Assembly: GCF_009649685.1 (NCBI RefSeq)
Contig: NZ_WJPK01000001.1
Coordinates: 1,120,760 to 1,184,759 of the forward strand
Source: Flavobacteriaceae bacterium EG-1
Lineage (GTDB): Bacteria; Bacteroidota; Bacteroidia; Flavobacteriales; Flavobacteriaceae
DNA: 64,000 nucleotides
Reading direction: 5' to 3'
Part shown: piece by piece, positions 9,001 through 19,108 of the stretch
Numbering within the stretch: position 1 is the first letter of the stretch
How the letters are laid out: each line of letters opens with the position of its first letter
Position numbers and translations under genes: made by a program
The notes under the pieces: generated by a model
The model's input: only the letters and a program-made list of their open reading frames with translations
Database searches by the model: none
What the model was told of the DNA's origin: nothing

Positions 9001-10267
9001 AGTAACAACAGAAATTGTTCAAAAATCAGACCTACCCTTACAAATACAACTTTCAAGTTATTCTAATATCAACTGTAGTGGAGAGAATAATGGAATTATA
9101 CAAGTGAATGCTATTGGGGGTATACAACCCTATAGTTTTGAGCTATTTGATAACAATAACATACTAATTAACAGCAGTACAAGTGCGATATTCACGGACC
9201 TTCCTCCAGGTCAATATTCAGTTTTGGTAACTGACACTAATTTAAGGCAAGAACAAAGTAGTATTGTTAGTATTACTGAACCAGAAATATTAACAGCGAC
9301 TTTTACAGTCAAAGATGTTTCTTGTTTTAACAACAATGATGGCCAAGCAAATTTTAATGCATCCGGAGGAACTGCTCCTTATGAGTTTTCTATAGACTCA
9401 GGAACTACTTTTCAAACAGGCGCTACTTTCCAAAATTTAGCAACAGGAACGTATTCTGGAGTTATTCGTGATGCAAATGACTGTCAAGTTGAAGTCATTT
9501 TTAAAATTAGTTCAGGGTCAGAAATAAATGACTGTAACGCTTTTTCTTTGCCTTCAAATAATTTTAAAATACTTGTAACCAGTGAAACCTGTTCTTCTAG
9601 CAATAATGGTTCAATACTAATTACAGCTGTTGAAAATCTCAATTATTCAGTCACATTAGATTACGGTAGTAACACAATTAATAAAACTTTTAGCACTTTT
9701 ACAAGTTTCGAAAATCTAGAAGCCGGCAACTACGATATATGCATAACTGTTACAAGTGAAGTTGATTATAAAAGATGTTTTTCGGTACAAATTAGCGAGC
9801 CTGAAAAACTTATAGTTGAAACTGATTTAGACCCCTCAGGTAAATTGGTTACATTAAAAATGAAAGGTGGAAACAAATACAACATAAATATAAATGGCAA
9901 GAAATATAGTACTACAGAAAATAATATAACAGTCCCGATTTCATCAGAAAATAATTCAATAACAGTTTCAACGGACAGTGAATGTCAAGGGATGCATACT
10001 GAAAGAATCATTTCAACGAATAACAAAATATTAGTATATCCAAATCCTGTTGAAAAGGGCGATGTAAGTATCCACTTGCCCAACACAACCGAAAACGAAA
10101 TGCTACTAACCATGTTTTCACCAAGTGGACAACGGGTATTAGAAAAAATGGAAAAATCTGAAAATGGATTTATTAAATTGAATATAGATAGAATACCCGC
10201 GGGTATATTTACCCTTATCATAACTACGGAATCCTCAAATGAAACAGTTAAAATTATTAAAAAATAA
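6095..10267 (+). CDS. Giant T9SS-secreted solenoid repeat protein with SprB-like repeats
   Basis: Protein of 1390 residues with a Sec signal peptide (MKNFILSFFLIFSSNYFFGQ). Residues about 50-575 are some twenty degenerate repeats of about 24 residues (pattern N-x-SL-x-NLxGL-x-x-L-x-x-I), resembling receptor-L-domain or leucine-rich solenoids. About 615-680 looks like an SdrD-B/carboxypeptidase-regulatory module. About 837-980 contains GSYDPNDI and NTGTASAINVRI, as in the DUF7619/DUF11-like conserved-repeat domain. About 985-1140 holds two SprB-like repeats (CSGENNGIIQVNAIGGIQPY and CFNNNDGQANFNASGGTAPY). The last 80 residues (VYPNPVEKGDVSIHL to VKIIKK) are a T9SS type A sorting domain. A surface or secreted adhesin-like role is likely; the ligand is unknown. 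Confidence 0.88.
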   Translation: MKNFILSFFLIFSSNYFFGQCPTMEIIINNQQDIDSFAANYPNCTELTNNLVLQGAGITNLNGLSQITEISGNLVIGGFNVGTSLTNLIGLDNLETITGKLDINRNANLETLTGLSKLTVVGSTQIGSGISISLNPSLLNLNGLNSLNRVNNSFNILNNTSLLNIEALSNLTTLLLGNFLSLTIQGNNALASLNGLEGLTTINGGLVISGNSLVNLTGLENLITITQRLTITNCDSLLNFQGLNSLQSIGAEFQLETNSSLVNFQGLEALNSIAGNFRIAHNSELLNFNGYQNLSLINGDFTVFNNEKLDDFTGLGNLVTINGNVEIRSNQLLQDFSGLSSLSTISQELQIRDNPSLQNLIGLESLESIGLDLQININPSLLNLNGLDNLKTVSRHLEISQNATLTEIKALKNLETISGDLSVNQNPLLLNLLGLEKITEIGRHMYIGFNTSLINLNGLDNLESILSSSNINNNTKLKSLDGLSSLKSVNAFEFELLNNTELTNINALENLSQIKGDLILQNNDSLVDFSGLESLNYIEGTLSIKDNEKLESLSGIQNIDNESIANLVIENNPALAICEALSICNYLGGSSPRNILDNKFGCDTEIEILNRCDGALNLITGQILYDQIDDGCDPTDFPVKNRVVEATNGTKVFSSVTDSTGVFNIYVSEGSYTTRSFLNEEIFNVSPPYNYSTYENLVAKDTVDFCITKLIEANDVQLTILPITESRPGFNTSYIINFDNKGTETISGDITMQYDDSKLTFLEASETTSSQTQNSISFNYLDLKPFESRTIRVNFNILAPPTANIDDIIEFTGTINPINNDYLPEDNIFHLEQTLIGSYDPNDIVVVEGDSISIENKDNYLNYIIRFQNTGTASAINVRIAHDLDSNLDWSTFTFTSSSHSNRTSITNGNEIVFAFDDINLPDSNSNEPESHGYIAFKIKPKSDIQLGDIISGIAEIYFDFNPAIITNTVTTEIVQKSDLPLQIQLSSYSNINCSGENNGIIQVNAIGGIQPYSFELFDNNNILINSSTSAIFTDLPPGQYSVLVTDTNLRQEQSSIVSITEPEILTATFTVKDVSCFNNNDGQANFNASGGTAPYEFSIDSGTTFQTGATFQNLATGTYSGVIRDANDCQVEVIFKISSGSEINDCNAFSLPSNNFKILVTSETCSSSNNGSILITAVENLNYSVTLDYGSNTINKTFSTFTSFENLEAGNYDICITVTSEVDYKRCFSVQISEPEKLIVETDLDPSGKLVTLKMKGGNKYNININGKKYSTTENNITVPISSENNSITVSTDSECQGMHTERIISTNNKILVYPNPVEKGDVSIHLPNTTENEMLLTMFSPSGQRVLEKMEKSENGFIKLNIDRIPAGIFTLIITTESSNETVKIIKK

Positions 10268-10977
10268 TGGAGAGAAGAACGTTTAAAAATTATCTTTTAA
10301 GCATAGTGATATTGTTTATTTTCTGGTCTTGTAGTCGTTCAAACGATACTATTCCAGAAGAGGTAATAGATAGCCCAACGGCTGCTATACTATCTTTTCC
10401 AGAAAACAATACGGAGTGTAATGAAGGAGTGATTATTAATGATAATCAAAGTAGGGTGAATTTTCAATGGAAAGCTTCAGAATTCACAGATAACTATACT
10501 GTTGTCCTTAAAAATTTAACTACAAATACTACCCTCGAAACTGAAAGTAAAACGAGTACTGTCGAAATAATTATTGATAGAAGTACCTCGTACCAATGGC
10601 ATGTAATATCAAAATCAGAAATTAGCAATGAAACGACTCAAAGTGACATATGGAAATTTTATAATGCGGGTAAAGGAACAGTAAGCTACGCTCCTTTTCC
10701 AGCTGATATTGTTGCTCCCGAAAATGGTAATACAATTTCTCAAATAGATAATAAAATAATCCTAGAATGGAATACTGTTGATATCGATAACGATATAAAG
10801 GAATATGAGGTTTTCTTTGGAACTGAAAATACATCAAAAGAAAGTCTAGGTATCGTAAACAAAAATAAATTTGAGGTTAATGTAGCATTAGGAACAAAAT
10901 ATTTTTGGATGATAAAAACAATAGACGAAGTTGGAAATTCATCGACTTCAGATGTATTTAACTTTATAGTTAATTAG
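10267..10977 (+). CDS. Fibronectin type III-like lipoprotein
   Basis: Lipoprotein of 236 residues: signal MERRTFKNYLLSIVILFIFWSC with the lipid-carrying Cys22. The mature part seems to hold two Ig-like/FN3-like beta domains, with VNFQWKASEFTDNYTVVLKNL and IILEWNTVDIDNDIKEYEVFFGTENTSKESLG as the recognisable strands (Trp in strand B, Tyr in strand C). Its ATG overlaps the stop codon of the giant solenoid gene by one base, so the two are almost certainly co-translated and the lipoprotein may tether or assist that protein at the surface. No enzyme motif is seen. Confidence 0.8.
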   Translation: MERRTFKNYLLSIVILFIFWSCSRSNDTIPEEVIDSPTAAILSFPENNTECNEGVIINDNQSRVNFQWKASEFTDNYTVVLKNLTTNTTLETESKTSTVEIIIDRSTSYQWHVISKSEISNETTQSDIWKFYNAGKGTVSYAPFPADIVAPENGNTISQIDNKIILEWNTVDIDNDIKEYEVFFGTENTSKESLGIVNKNKFEVNVALGTKYFWMIKTIDEVGNSSTSDVFNFIVN

Positions 10978-11157
10978 TTAAAAGTTAATTTTAATTAAGC
11001 CAATATTCGTTCTAGTTTATCAAATAGAAATGAATTCAACGCAATTCTTTTTTGGCAACTTAACTGTTTGCATTTGTACACCTCCTCACTTTTCTTTGCG
11101 GAAACAAAGCATTTAAGTATCTTCAAATCTTTTGTTATATACAATTAATAAACAACA

Positions 11158-12291
11158 ATGAAATTTATAATCGCTCCTGATAAATTCAAAGGATCCTTAA
11201 GTGGATTCGAATTTTGTGATGCCGTTGCAAAAGGTTTACAAAAAGTCTCTGGTGATTTTAAAATAGTTAAATTGCCATTGGCAGATGGCGGCGATGGCAC
11301 CATTGATGTGGTGAATCATTACCTCAAAGCTGATAAATTTTCTTTAGAAGTTAACAATCCATTTTTCAGACCAATTCAAGCGCATTATCTCTACGCTGAA
11401 CAACGAAAAATTGCATTCATAGAAATGGCAGAAGCATCTGGACTTAAATTGTTGCAACCATCAGAATTCGATTGCAAAAATGCAACATCATATGGCACTG
11501 GTCAATTAATAACTGATGCTTTAGACAAAGGTGCTAAAATGATTATTTTAGGAATTGGTGGAAGCGCAGCAAACGATGGCGGCATGGGCATGGCAAATGC
11601 TTTGGGTTTTCGATTTTTAGACGAAAATGACAAAGAATTACAACCAATTGGAAACAATCTTAATTTGGTTGCACGAATTGATGATTCAGAAATAAATTCA
11701 AAACTTAAGAATGTAAAAATTAAAGTTGCCTGTGATGTATCAAATCCATTTTACGGTGAAAATGGTGCGGCGCATGTATATGCAAAACAAAAAGGTGCAA
11801 ATGACGAAGAAATAAAGGAGCTAGATGCCGGACTTCAAAATTTAGCCAAATTAATTTCTAAAAAATATAATTTAAATCTTCAATCAATTTCAGGTGCAGG
11901 CGCTGCAGGAGGAATTGGTGGCGGAGCAGTTGTATTCTTAGATGGCCAACTAACTTCTGGTATAGAACTCATTAAAGAATTAGCAGATTTTGATTCTAAA
12001 ATTGCCGATGCCGATTGGATAATTACAGGCGAGGGTATGATTGATATTCAGACATTGGCAGGAAAAACAATTTCGGGAGTTATCACTTCTGCTGCCAAAA
12101 AAAACATTCCTGTTGCTGCATTTTGCGGTTCCGTAAATCTATCACTAGAGGAACAAAGTAAATTAAATTTAACCTATGTAACTTCTATAGTTCAAGGTAT
12201 TTCGAACTTACAAGAGGCAATGGATTCTAGTTATGAGAACCTGGTTAAAGCAAGCTATAATTTTGCTAGCCTAATAAAAAACAAATCGTAA
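11158..12291 (+). CDS. Glycerate kinase (GarK/GlxK family)
   Basis: Phosphorylates D-glycerate with ATP, feeding it into glycolysis or the serine pathway. The 377 residues begin MKFIIAPDKFKGSLSGFEFCDAVAKGL, contain PLADGGDGTIDVV and the conserved GIGGSAANDGGMGMANALGFRFLD, and later GAGAAGGIGGGAVVFLDGQLTSGIELI, all hallmarks of the class-I glycerate kinase family. Length is normal. Monocistronic; it converges on a gluconokinase-like gene 26 bases away, so sugar-acid kinases sit side by side. Whether the product is 2- or 3-phosphoglycerate cannot be read from the sequence. Confidence 0.93.
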   Translation: MKFIIAPDKFKGSLSGFEFCDAVAKGLQKVSGDFKIVKLPLADGGDGTIDVVNHYLKADKFSLEVNNPFFRPIQAHYLYAEQRKIAFIEMAEASGLKLLQPSEFDCKNATSYGTGQLITDALDKGAKMIILGIGGSAANDGGMGMANALGFRFLDENDKELQPIGNNLNLVARIDDSEINSKLKNVKIKVACDVSNPFYGENGAAHVYAKQKGANDEEIKELDAGLQNLAKLISKKYNLNLQSISGAGAAGGIGGGAVVFLDGQLTSGIELIKELADFDSKIADADWIITGEGMIDIQTLAGKTISGVITSAAKKNIPVAAFCGSVNLSLEEQSKLNLTYVTSIVQGISNLQEAMDSSYENLVKASYNFASLIKNKS

Positions 12292-12317
12292 CTATTGTTC
12301 TTAGAAACACTACGCTT

Positions 12318-12815
12318 TTATTCATATTTGCGAACCATATATTTTAAAATAGTATTAAGAATATCCTCTTCTGATGTTGTCATATCCACAGTTAAAGCAC
12401 GTTTAGGTGTTTCCAAAATCTCAAAATCTGCTTTTAATAACGAAGCAGGACGGTCGTGATCTTCATTCTTTTCGATACGTTCTGCAACAAATTCGTAGGA
12501 ACCTTTCATAAAAATCCAATCCAGTTGATGGTCTATATTTGCATCTAAGTATAAACGGTCTTCCTTTTTTAAAACTGAACACGAAACAACACATCCTTTT
12601 TGTTTTGAATGTGTACTAACTAATTCTTTTATCGAGTTCAACCATTGATTTCGATCCATGTCTTGTCCAAGTTTACCTTTTGATAAATCCTCGGCAAAAA
12701 GCTTATCGGCATCAAAGAAAGGAGTTTCCAAAACCTTAGCAATTTTCTGCCCAATAGCACTCTTTCCTGTACCACACACTCCTACTAGAACAACAACGTA
12801 ATTATGATTTTTCAT
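12318..12815 (-). CDS. Gluconokinase-like P-loop kinase
   Basis: From the ATG at 12815 (MKNHNYVVVLVGVCGTGKS) the protein has 165 residues, the normal GntK length; the ATG at 12875 adds a 20-residue tail absent from the family. It has the Walker A motif GVCGTGKS, then FFDADKLFAEDLSKGKLGQDMDRNQWL, which parallels the gluconate-binding stretch of GntK, then VSCSVLKKEDRLYL and MKGSYEFVAERIEKNEDHDRPASLLKADFEILE, equivalent to the GntK lid. Predicted to make 6-phosphogluconate from gluconate, though the substrate stretch is divergent and another sugar acid is possible. Confidence 0.8.
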   Translation of the reverse strand: MKNHNYVVVLVGVCGTGKSAIGQKIAKVLETPFFDADKLFAEDLSKGKLGQDMDRNQWLNSIKELVSTHSKQKGCVVSCSVLKKEDRLYLDANIDHQLDWIFMKGSYEFVAERIEKNEDHDRPASLLKADFEILETPKRALTVDMTTSEEDILNTILKYMVRKYE

Positions 12816-12924
12816 ATAAAAAAAAATTGGTTTACCAGATTGGTTTACCAAATATAAATAATTTAACTTATCCAAACCAAAAATTACACAAAAACAATTT
12901 CGTTAAATGATTCATTATCAATTT

Positions 12925-13509
12925 CTATTGGCCACGCAACCAAATATCGGGGTTTAAATGAAACATTTTTTTCCAGCCTTGAACGGCAACAGAATCGTAT
13001 AATTTTGGGTATGGAAAAGGTGATGTTATGGCGAAATGTAAATGAGGTGGCTTTCCTTTTGCATTGCCAGTATCACCGACAGTACCTATTGCACTACCTC
13101 TTTTTATAGGCTTTAATGGAAAGGTATTTATTTCATTCAGGTGTGCGTAATAATGAAAACGCCATTTGGGACCTAATATCATAACGGACTTCCCTCCTTT
13201 TCCTCCTTCGTATGTATAAATCACAATTCCGTTTGTAGCTGCCAAAACATTAGTCCCTTTCACTGCAAAAATATCAATGCCCTTATGAATTATAGAAGTT
13301 CCCCACGGATAGGCCCAAAACGATTTTTCATCCCAACTTTTTTGTGTAGCATTTTCTACTGGGATTACCATCTTCTGTGGCAATAAAAAACCAAGTGCAA
13401 TAATCGCCAATGGCACCCAAAACCACTTACGCATCGATTTATTTCGAATAATAAATGCGAATGCTGATAAAAGCACAAACCAAAACCTATTAGTTGTGTT
13501 GGTAATCAT
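12925..13509 (-). CDS. M23 family metallopeptidase (LytM domain)
   Basis: Membrane-anchored peptidoglycan endopeptidase of up to 194 residues. One or two hydrophobic segments (10-22 and 30-44) precede the LytM domain. Zinc ligands are all present: His75 and Asp79 in HKGID, His156 and His158 in HLH, with the additional His123 of YAHL, so it should be active, unlike degenerate EnvC-type proteins. Initiation could instead be at the ATG at 13434 (MRKWFWVPLAII), which leaves a single anchor; I cannot decide between the two. Between ligA and the gluconokinase-like gene, same strand. Confidence 0.88.
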   Translation of the reverse strand: MITNTTNRFWFVLLSAFAFIIRNKSMRKWFWVPLAIIALGFLLPQKMVIPVENATQKSWDEKSFWAYPWGTSIIHKGIDIFAVKGTNVLAATNGIVIYTYEGGKGGKSVMILGPKWRFHYYAHLNEINTFPLKPIKRGSAIGTVGDTGNAKGKPPHLHFAITSPFPYPKLYDSVAVQGWKKMFHLNPDIWLRGQ

Positions 13510-13568
13510 TTGTTCGTGAAAAATAAATTTTAATTTGAACCAGACATTCCGCGATCAGAAAATAAATT

Positions 13569-15584
<2,016 letters not shown>

Positions 15585-15640
15585 TTAAATAAAGTTTCCA
15601 CTTTATATCAATTACTTAATTTATAAACTAATGAAAGATA

Positions 15641-16489
15641 CTATTTTACCGATTTTATCATTCGATGATTTCCAAAAATATCTTTTCTCAGTTCAATTTC
15701 TCCAAAATTATTTGCTTTCAAAAGTTGTTGTGTTTCATTTGCTAAATATTGATTAATTTCAAAAAATAAGGTGCCATCATCTTTCAAGTTTTGGTTGGCG
15801 AAAGCAACAATATTCTCATAAAAAATTAATGGATTTTCGTCCGTGACAAACAAAGCCAAATCAGGTTCATGCGCCAATACATTTTGAGCCATTTCCTTTT
15901 TCTCTAATTCTCGCACATAAGGTGGATTGGAAACAATAACGTCAAACTTTTCATCGATAGCCACTTCTTTTAAAATATCAGCCAATATAAAAGTTACTTC
16001 AACTTCATTCAAAGTCGCATTGTTTTGTGCAACGGCTAATGCAGCATCAGAAACATCTAATCCATAAATTTTTGAACCTGGTAAATTTTTAGCTAAAGCA
16101 ATTGCAATACATCCGCTGCCTGTGCCAATGTCGAGAATTTTTAATTGCTTTTTGAAATGTTTAGTTTCATCAATAATCCATTGAACTAATTCTTCTGTTT
16201 CGGGTCTTGGTATGAGTACATTTTCATCCACAAGAAAATCCAGCTCCATAAAAGTAGTCTGTCCTATTATATATTGAATAGGATGATTCAATTTTAACTT
16301 TGCCAAACTTTCAAAAAGCGGTTGTTCGTCTTCCTTAGAAATTACAATATCGGGGTGCAAAGCCAAAACAAAACGTTCCAAGTTTAAGTAATGCTCAATA
16401 AGTATGAAAAAAAAACTGGCTACTTCTTCTTTACCATACAGCGTGTCTAATTCCAAATGGAAGATAATTTTTATTTCACGGAGCAGCAT
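15641..16489 (-). CDS. prmC: Peptide chain release factor N5-glutamine methyltransferase
   Basis: Methylates the Gln of the GGQ motif in release factors RF1 and RF2. The 282 residues show an N-terminal helical substrate domain (FESLAKLKLNHPIQYIIGQTTFMELDFLVDENVLIPRPETEELV), the SAM-binding motif LDIGTGSGCIAIALAKNLPG, and the catalytic SNPPYVRELEK with NPPY, which holds the target glutamine amide. Divergent from ribD, about 100 bases apart. Standard length, no anomalies. Confidence 0.96.
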   Translation of the reverse strand: MLLREIKIIFHLELDTLYGKEEVASFFFILIEHYLNLERFVLALHPDIVISKEDEQPLFESLAKLKLNHPIQYIIGQTTFMELDFLVDENVLIPRPETEELVQWIIDETKHFKKQLKILDIGTGSGCIAIALAKNLPGSKIYGLDVSDAALAVAQNNATLNEVEVTFILADILKEVAIDEKFDVIVSNPPYVRELEKKEMAQNVLAHEPDLALFVTDENPLIFYENIVAFANQNLKDDGTLFFEINQYLANETQQLLKANNFGEIELRKDIFGNHRMIKSVK

Positions 16490-16580
16490 AGTTTAATTTA
16501 TTTTCTGTTGATAACTACCCTTAAAATAGTTTACGACCAACCTAATAATTTGTATTTGAAAATCGCAAAATTTAATATTC

Positions 16581-16588
16581 TATTTTTG
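16581..16588 (+). promoter_or_regulatory. Bacteroidetes -7 promoter element for ribD
   Basis: TATTTTTG matches TAnnTTTG exactly and ends four bases before the GTG start of ribD. Transcription from it would begin at or next to the start codon. Confidence 0.5.
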
Positions 16589-16592
16589 CGAA

Positions 16593-17645
16593 GTGAATAT
16601 ACATACAAAATACATGTTGCGCTGCATAGAATTGGGCAAAAACGGATTAGGTAGTACCTACCCTAACCCAATGGTGGGTAGTGTAATTGTTACTAACAAC
16701 ACTATTATAGGTGAAGGATTTACAAGCGCTTATGGCGGCAATCATGCGGAAGTAAACGCCATCAATTCTGTAAGCGATAAATCACTTTTAAAAAGTGCGA
16801 CAATTTATGTAAGTCTTGAGCCTTGTTCGCATTACGGTAAAACACCACCATGTGCCGATTTAATTATTAAAAATAAAATTAAGAAGATTGTTATTGGTTG
16901 TTTTGATCCCCATGAAAAAGTAGCCGGAAAAGGAATACAAAAATTACGCGATGCCGGTTGCGATGTTGAAGTTCAAATTTTAGAAAAAGAATGTCGAACA
17001 CACCACAAACGTTTTTTAACTTTTCACGAAAAAAAACGCCCTTACATTATTTTAAAATGGGCAGAAACTTTAGATGGTTTTATTGCGCCAGATAAAAATT
17101 TACGAAAAAAGAATCCAGAACCCTTTTGGATTACCAATAAAAAATCGAGACAATTAGTACATCAATGGCGTGCTGAAGAGCATGCAATTTTGGTTGGCAC
17201 TAATACAGTTTTAGAAGATAATCCAAAATTAGATGTACGCGATTGGCAGGGCAATTCACCTATTAGAATTGTTATTGATAACCATTTAAAAATAACTAAA
17301 GTTCATAATGTATTCGATGGTAGCGTTAAAACATTCGTTTTAAATTCTATAAAAGAGTCAACAAATTCAAACGAAAATATTGAATTTCTAAAATTAGATT
17401 TTAAAAATAATCTAGCTCAAGAAATTTGTTCGGTTCTTTATCTCAAAAATATAGTTAGTTTAATTGTAGAAGGAGGTGCAAAAACTTTACAATCATTTAT
17501 TGATGCCAACCTTTGGGATGAAGCCAGAATATTTAGAGGAAACAACATGTTTGAAAAAGGATTAAAAGCGCCCAAAATAAAGGGAAATAAGCACAGTGAA
17601 CAAAAAATAAAACAAGACACTTTAACCACATACCGTAATGATTAA
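16593..17645 (+). CDS. ribD: Riboflavin biosynthesis deaminase/reductase RibD
   Basis: Bifunctional enzyme of riboflavin synthesis: deaminates the pyrimidine intermediate, then reduces its ribose to ribityl. The deaminase domain has the zinc ligands His51 (in HAEVNAI, with catalytic Glu53), Cys78 (EPCSHYGKTPPC) and Cys87. The reductase domain (about 150-350) begins RPYIILKWAETLDGFIAP and has VEGGAKTLQSFID. The GTG at 16593 is chosen because it aligns in length with known RibD; the ATG at 16614 would cut the first helix. The gene ends eight bases inside the next gene, a HAD phosphatase, so the two are coupled. Confidence 0.95.
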   Translation: MNIHTKYMLRCIELGKNGLGSTYPNPMVGSVIVTNNTIIGEGFTSAYGGNHAEVNAINSVSDKSLLKSATIYVSLEPCSHYGKTPPCADLIIKNKIKKIVIGCFDPHEKVAGKGIQKLRDAGCDVEVQILEKECRTHHKRFLTFHEKKRPYIILKWAETLDGFIAPDKNLRKKNPEPFWITNKKSRQLVHQWRAEEHAILVGTNTVLEDNPKLDVRDWQGNSPIRIVIDNHLKITKVHNVFDGSVKTFVLNSIKESTNSNENIEFLKLDFKNNLAQEICSVLYLKNIVSLIVEGGAKTLQSFIDANLWDEARIFRGNNMFEKGLKAPKIKGNKHSEQKIKQDTLTTYRND

Positions 17646-18243
17646 AAACATAATATTTGATTTTGGCGACATATTTATTAATCTAGATAAGCAAATAGTT
17701 TTTAGGGAGGCTGAACGGTTTGGAGGCACTGCTGCTCTAATGCCACAATTGCAAAAAATTAATAATGAGTTTGAAGTCGGAGCAATATCACCAACTGAAT
17801 TTGTTTCAGCATTACAAGAAGTCTATCCAAAAGCAAGTGCCTTAGAAATTGAAAATATCTGGAATGGTATGTTATTAGATTTTCCTGATTACCGGCTGGA
17901 GTTTATTACCAAGTTAGCGCATGAAAAAAAGTATCGGTTGTTTTTATTGAGCAATACAAATGCAATGCACATTCCTTTTTTAGCCGATAGATGGGGTGAA
18001 GAAAAATACAATCAGTTTAAAAATTGTTTTGAAAAATTCTACCTTTCTCAAGAAATAGGTATGCGCAAACCAAATGCAGAAATTTTTGAATTTGTACTTA
18101 ATGAAAATGGATTAATCGCAGAAGAAACTTATTTTATTGATGATACCAAAGAAAACACAGATGCCGCCAAAAAACTTGGAATTAACTGTTGGAACCTCCA
18201 AGTTGGCAAAGAAGACATAGTCGATTTAAAATTGAAATTATAA
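17638..18243 (+). CDS. HAD-family phosphatase, YihX-like, coupled to ribD
   Basis: Haloacid dehalogenase-like hydrolase of 201 residues with a C1-type cap. Motif I is IFDFGDIFINLD with nucleophile Asp8; as in YihX-type members the usual second Asp is replaced by Gly. Motif II is LFLLSNTNAMH, the motif III Lys lies in IGMRKPNAEIFEFV, and motif IV is TYFIDDTKENTDAAKKLG. The eight-base overlap with ribD suggests work in the same pathway, where a phosphatase is needed to remove the phosphate from 5-amino-6-ribitylamino-uracil phosphate. That assignment is inference; a general sugar-phosphate phosphatase is equally possible from sequence alone. Confidence 0.88.
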   Translation: MIKNIIFDFGDIFINLDKQIVFREAERFGGTAALMPQLQKINNEFEVGAISPTEFVSALQEVYPKASALEIENIWNGMLLDFPDYRLEFITKLAHEKKYRLFLLSNTNAMHIPFLADRWGEEKYNQFKNCFEKFYLSQEIGMRKPNAEIFEFVLNENGLIAEETYFIDDTKENTDAAKKLGINCWNLQVGKEDIVDLKLKL

Positions 18244-18244
18244 G

Positions 18245-19108
18245 ATGCAAGATTTAGCATTAAGCGTTTTTTTTGCAACTATAATATTTGCGATTTTTAA
18301 ATTATATGATACTTATAAAGTAGAAACTATTTATGCAATTATCGTAAACTACTTTATTGCCTGTCTCTGTGGTTTTACATTTTATAATGGTGATATTAAG
18401 CTTCAAGAAATCCCTGAAAAAAGTTGGTTTATTGGAACAGTAGCTATTGGAATATTATTTATAATTGTTTTTAATTTAATGGCAATAACCGCACAACATG
18501 TGGGTGTTACTGTTGCTTCAGTTGCTACAAAAATGTCGTTAGTTATTCCTGTAATTTTTGGTGTTTTTGCATATAACGAACAACTTAGTCCTATTAAAAT
18601 ATTTGGTATTATTCTAGCTTTGGTTTCCGTTTACTTTACATCGCATAAAGAGAAGTCTTTGCAAATAAAAGGTTCAACATTACTATTACCATTTCTAATT
18701 TTTATTGGGTCAGGAATAATAGATACGGGTATTAAATATTTACAAGAAGTACATCTTAAAGCGTCTGAATTTTCATTGTTCTCAGCAACGGCTTTCGGTT
18801 TTGCTGCCATTACTGGCTTACTCTTTTTAACTACAAGATTTTTAAAAAAACCAATAAAGTTAAATTTTAAAAATGTTATTGGCGGTATCGTACTAGGTAT
18901 TCCTAACTATTTTTCCATTTATTTTTTAATGCGTGCTTTACATAATGACGAACTTACAAGTGCTGCCATTTTCACCATTAATAATGTTGCAATAGTTATG
19001 ATTTGTACCTTATTAGGAATTTTATTATTCAATGAAAAAATTAGCCTAAAAAACTGGGGAGGAATTGTTTTAGCAGTAATAAGCATTTTATTAGTAGCAC
19101 TTTTCTAA
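18245..19108 (+). CDS. DMT-superfamily (EamA-type) transporter
   Basis: Inner-membrane protein of 287 residues with about ten hydrophobic helices in two five-helix halves, the EamA/RhaT layout. The second helix pair holds the typical TAQHVGVTVASVATKMSLVIPVIFGVFAYNEQLSPIKIFGIILALVSVYFTS, and the second half repeats it with SAAIFTINNVAIVMICTLLGILLFNEKISLKNWGGIVLAVISILLV. It begins one base after the HAD phosphatase stop and lies in the ribD run, so a metabolite carrier linked to that operon is possible, but the substrate cannot be inferred. Confidence 0.88.
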   Translation: MQDLALSVFFATIIFAIFKLYDTYKVETIYAIIVNYFIACLCGFTFYNGDIKLQEIPEKSWFIGTVAIGILFIIVFNLMAITAQHVGVTVASVATKMSLVIPVIFGVFAYNEQLSPIKIFGIILALVSVYFTSHKEKSLQIKGSTLLLPFLIFIGSGIIDTGIKYLQEVHLKASEFSLFSATAFGFAAITGLLFLTTRFLKKPIKLNFKNVIGGIVLGIPNYFSIYFLMRALHNDELTSAAIFTINNVAIVMICTLLGILLFNEKISLKNWGGIVLAVISILLVALF

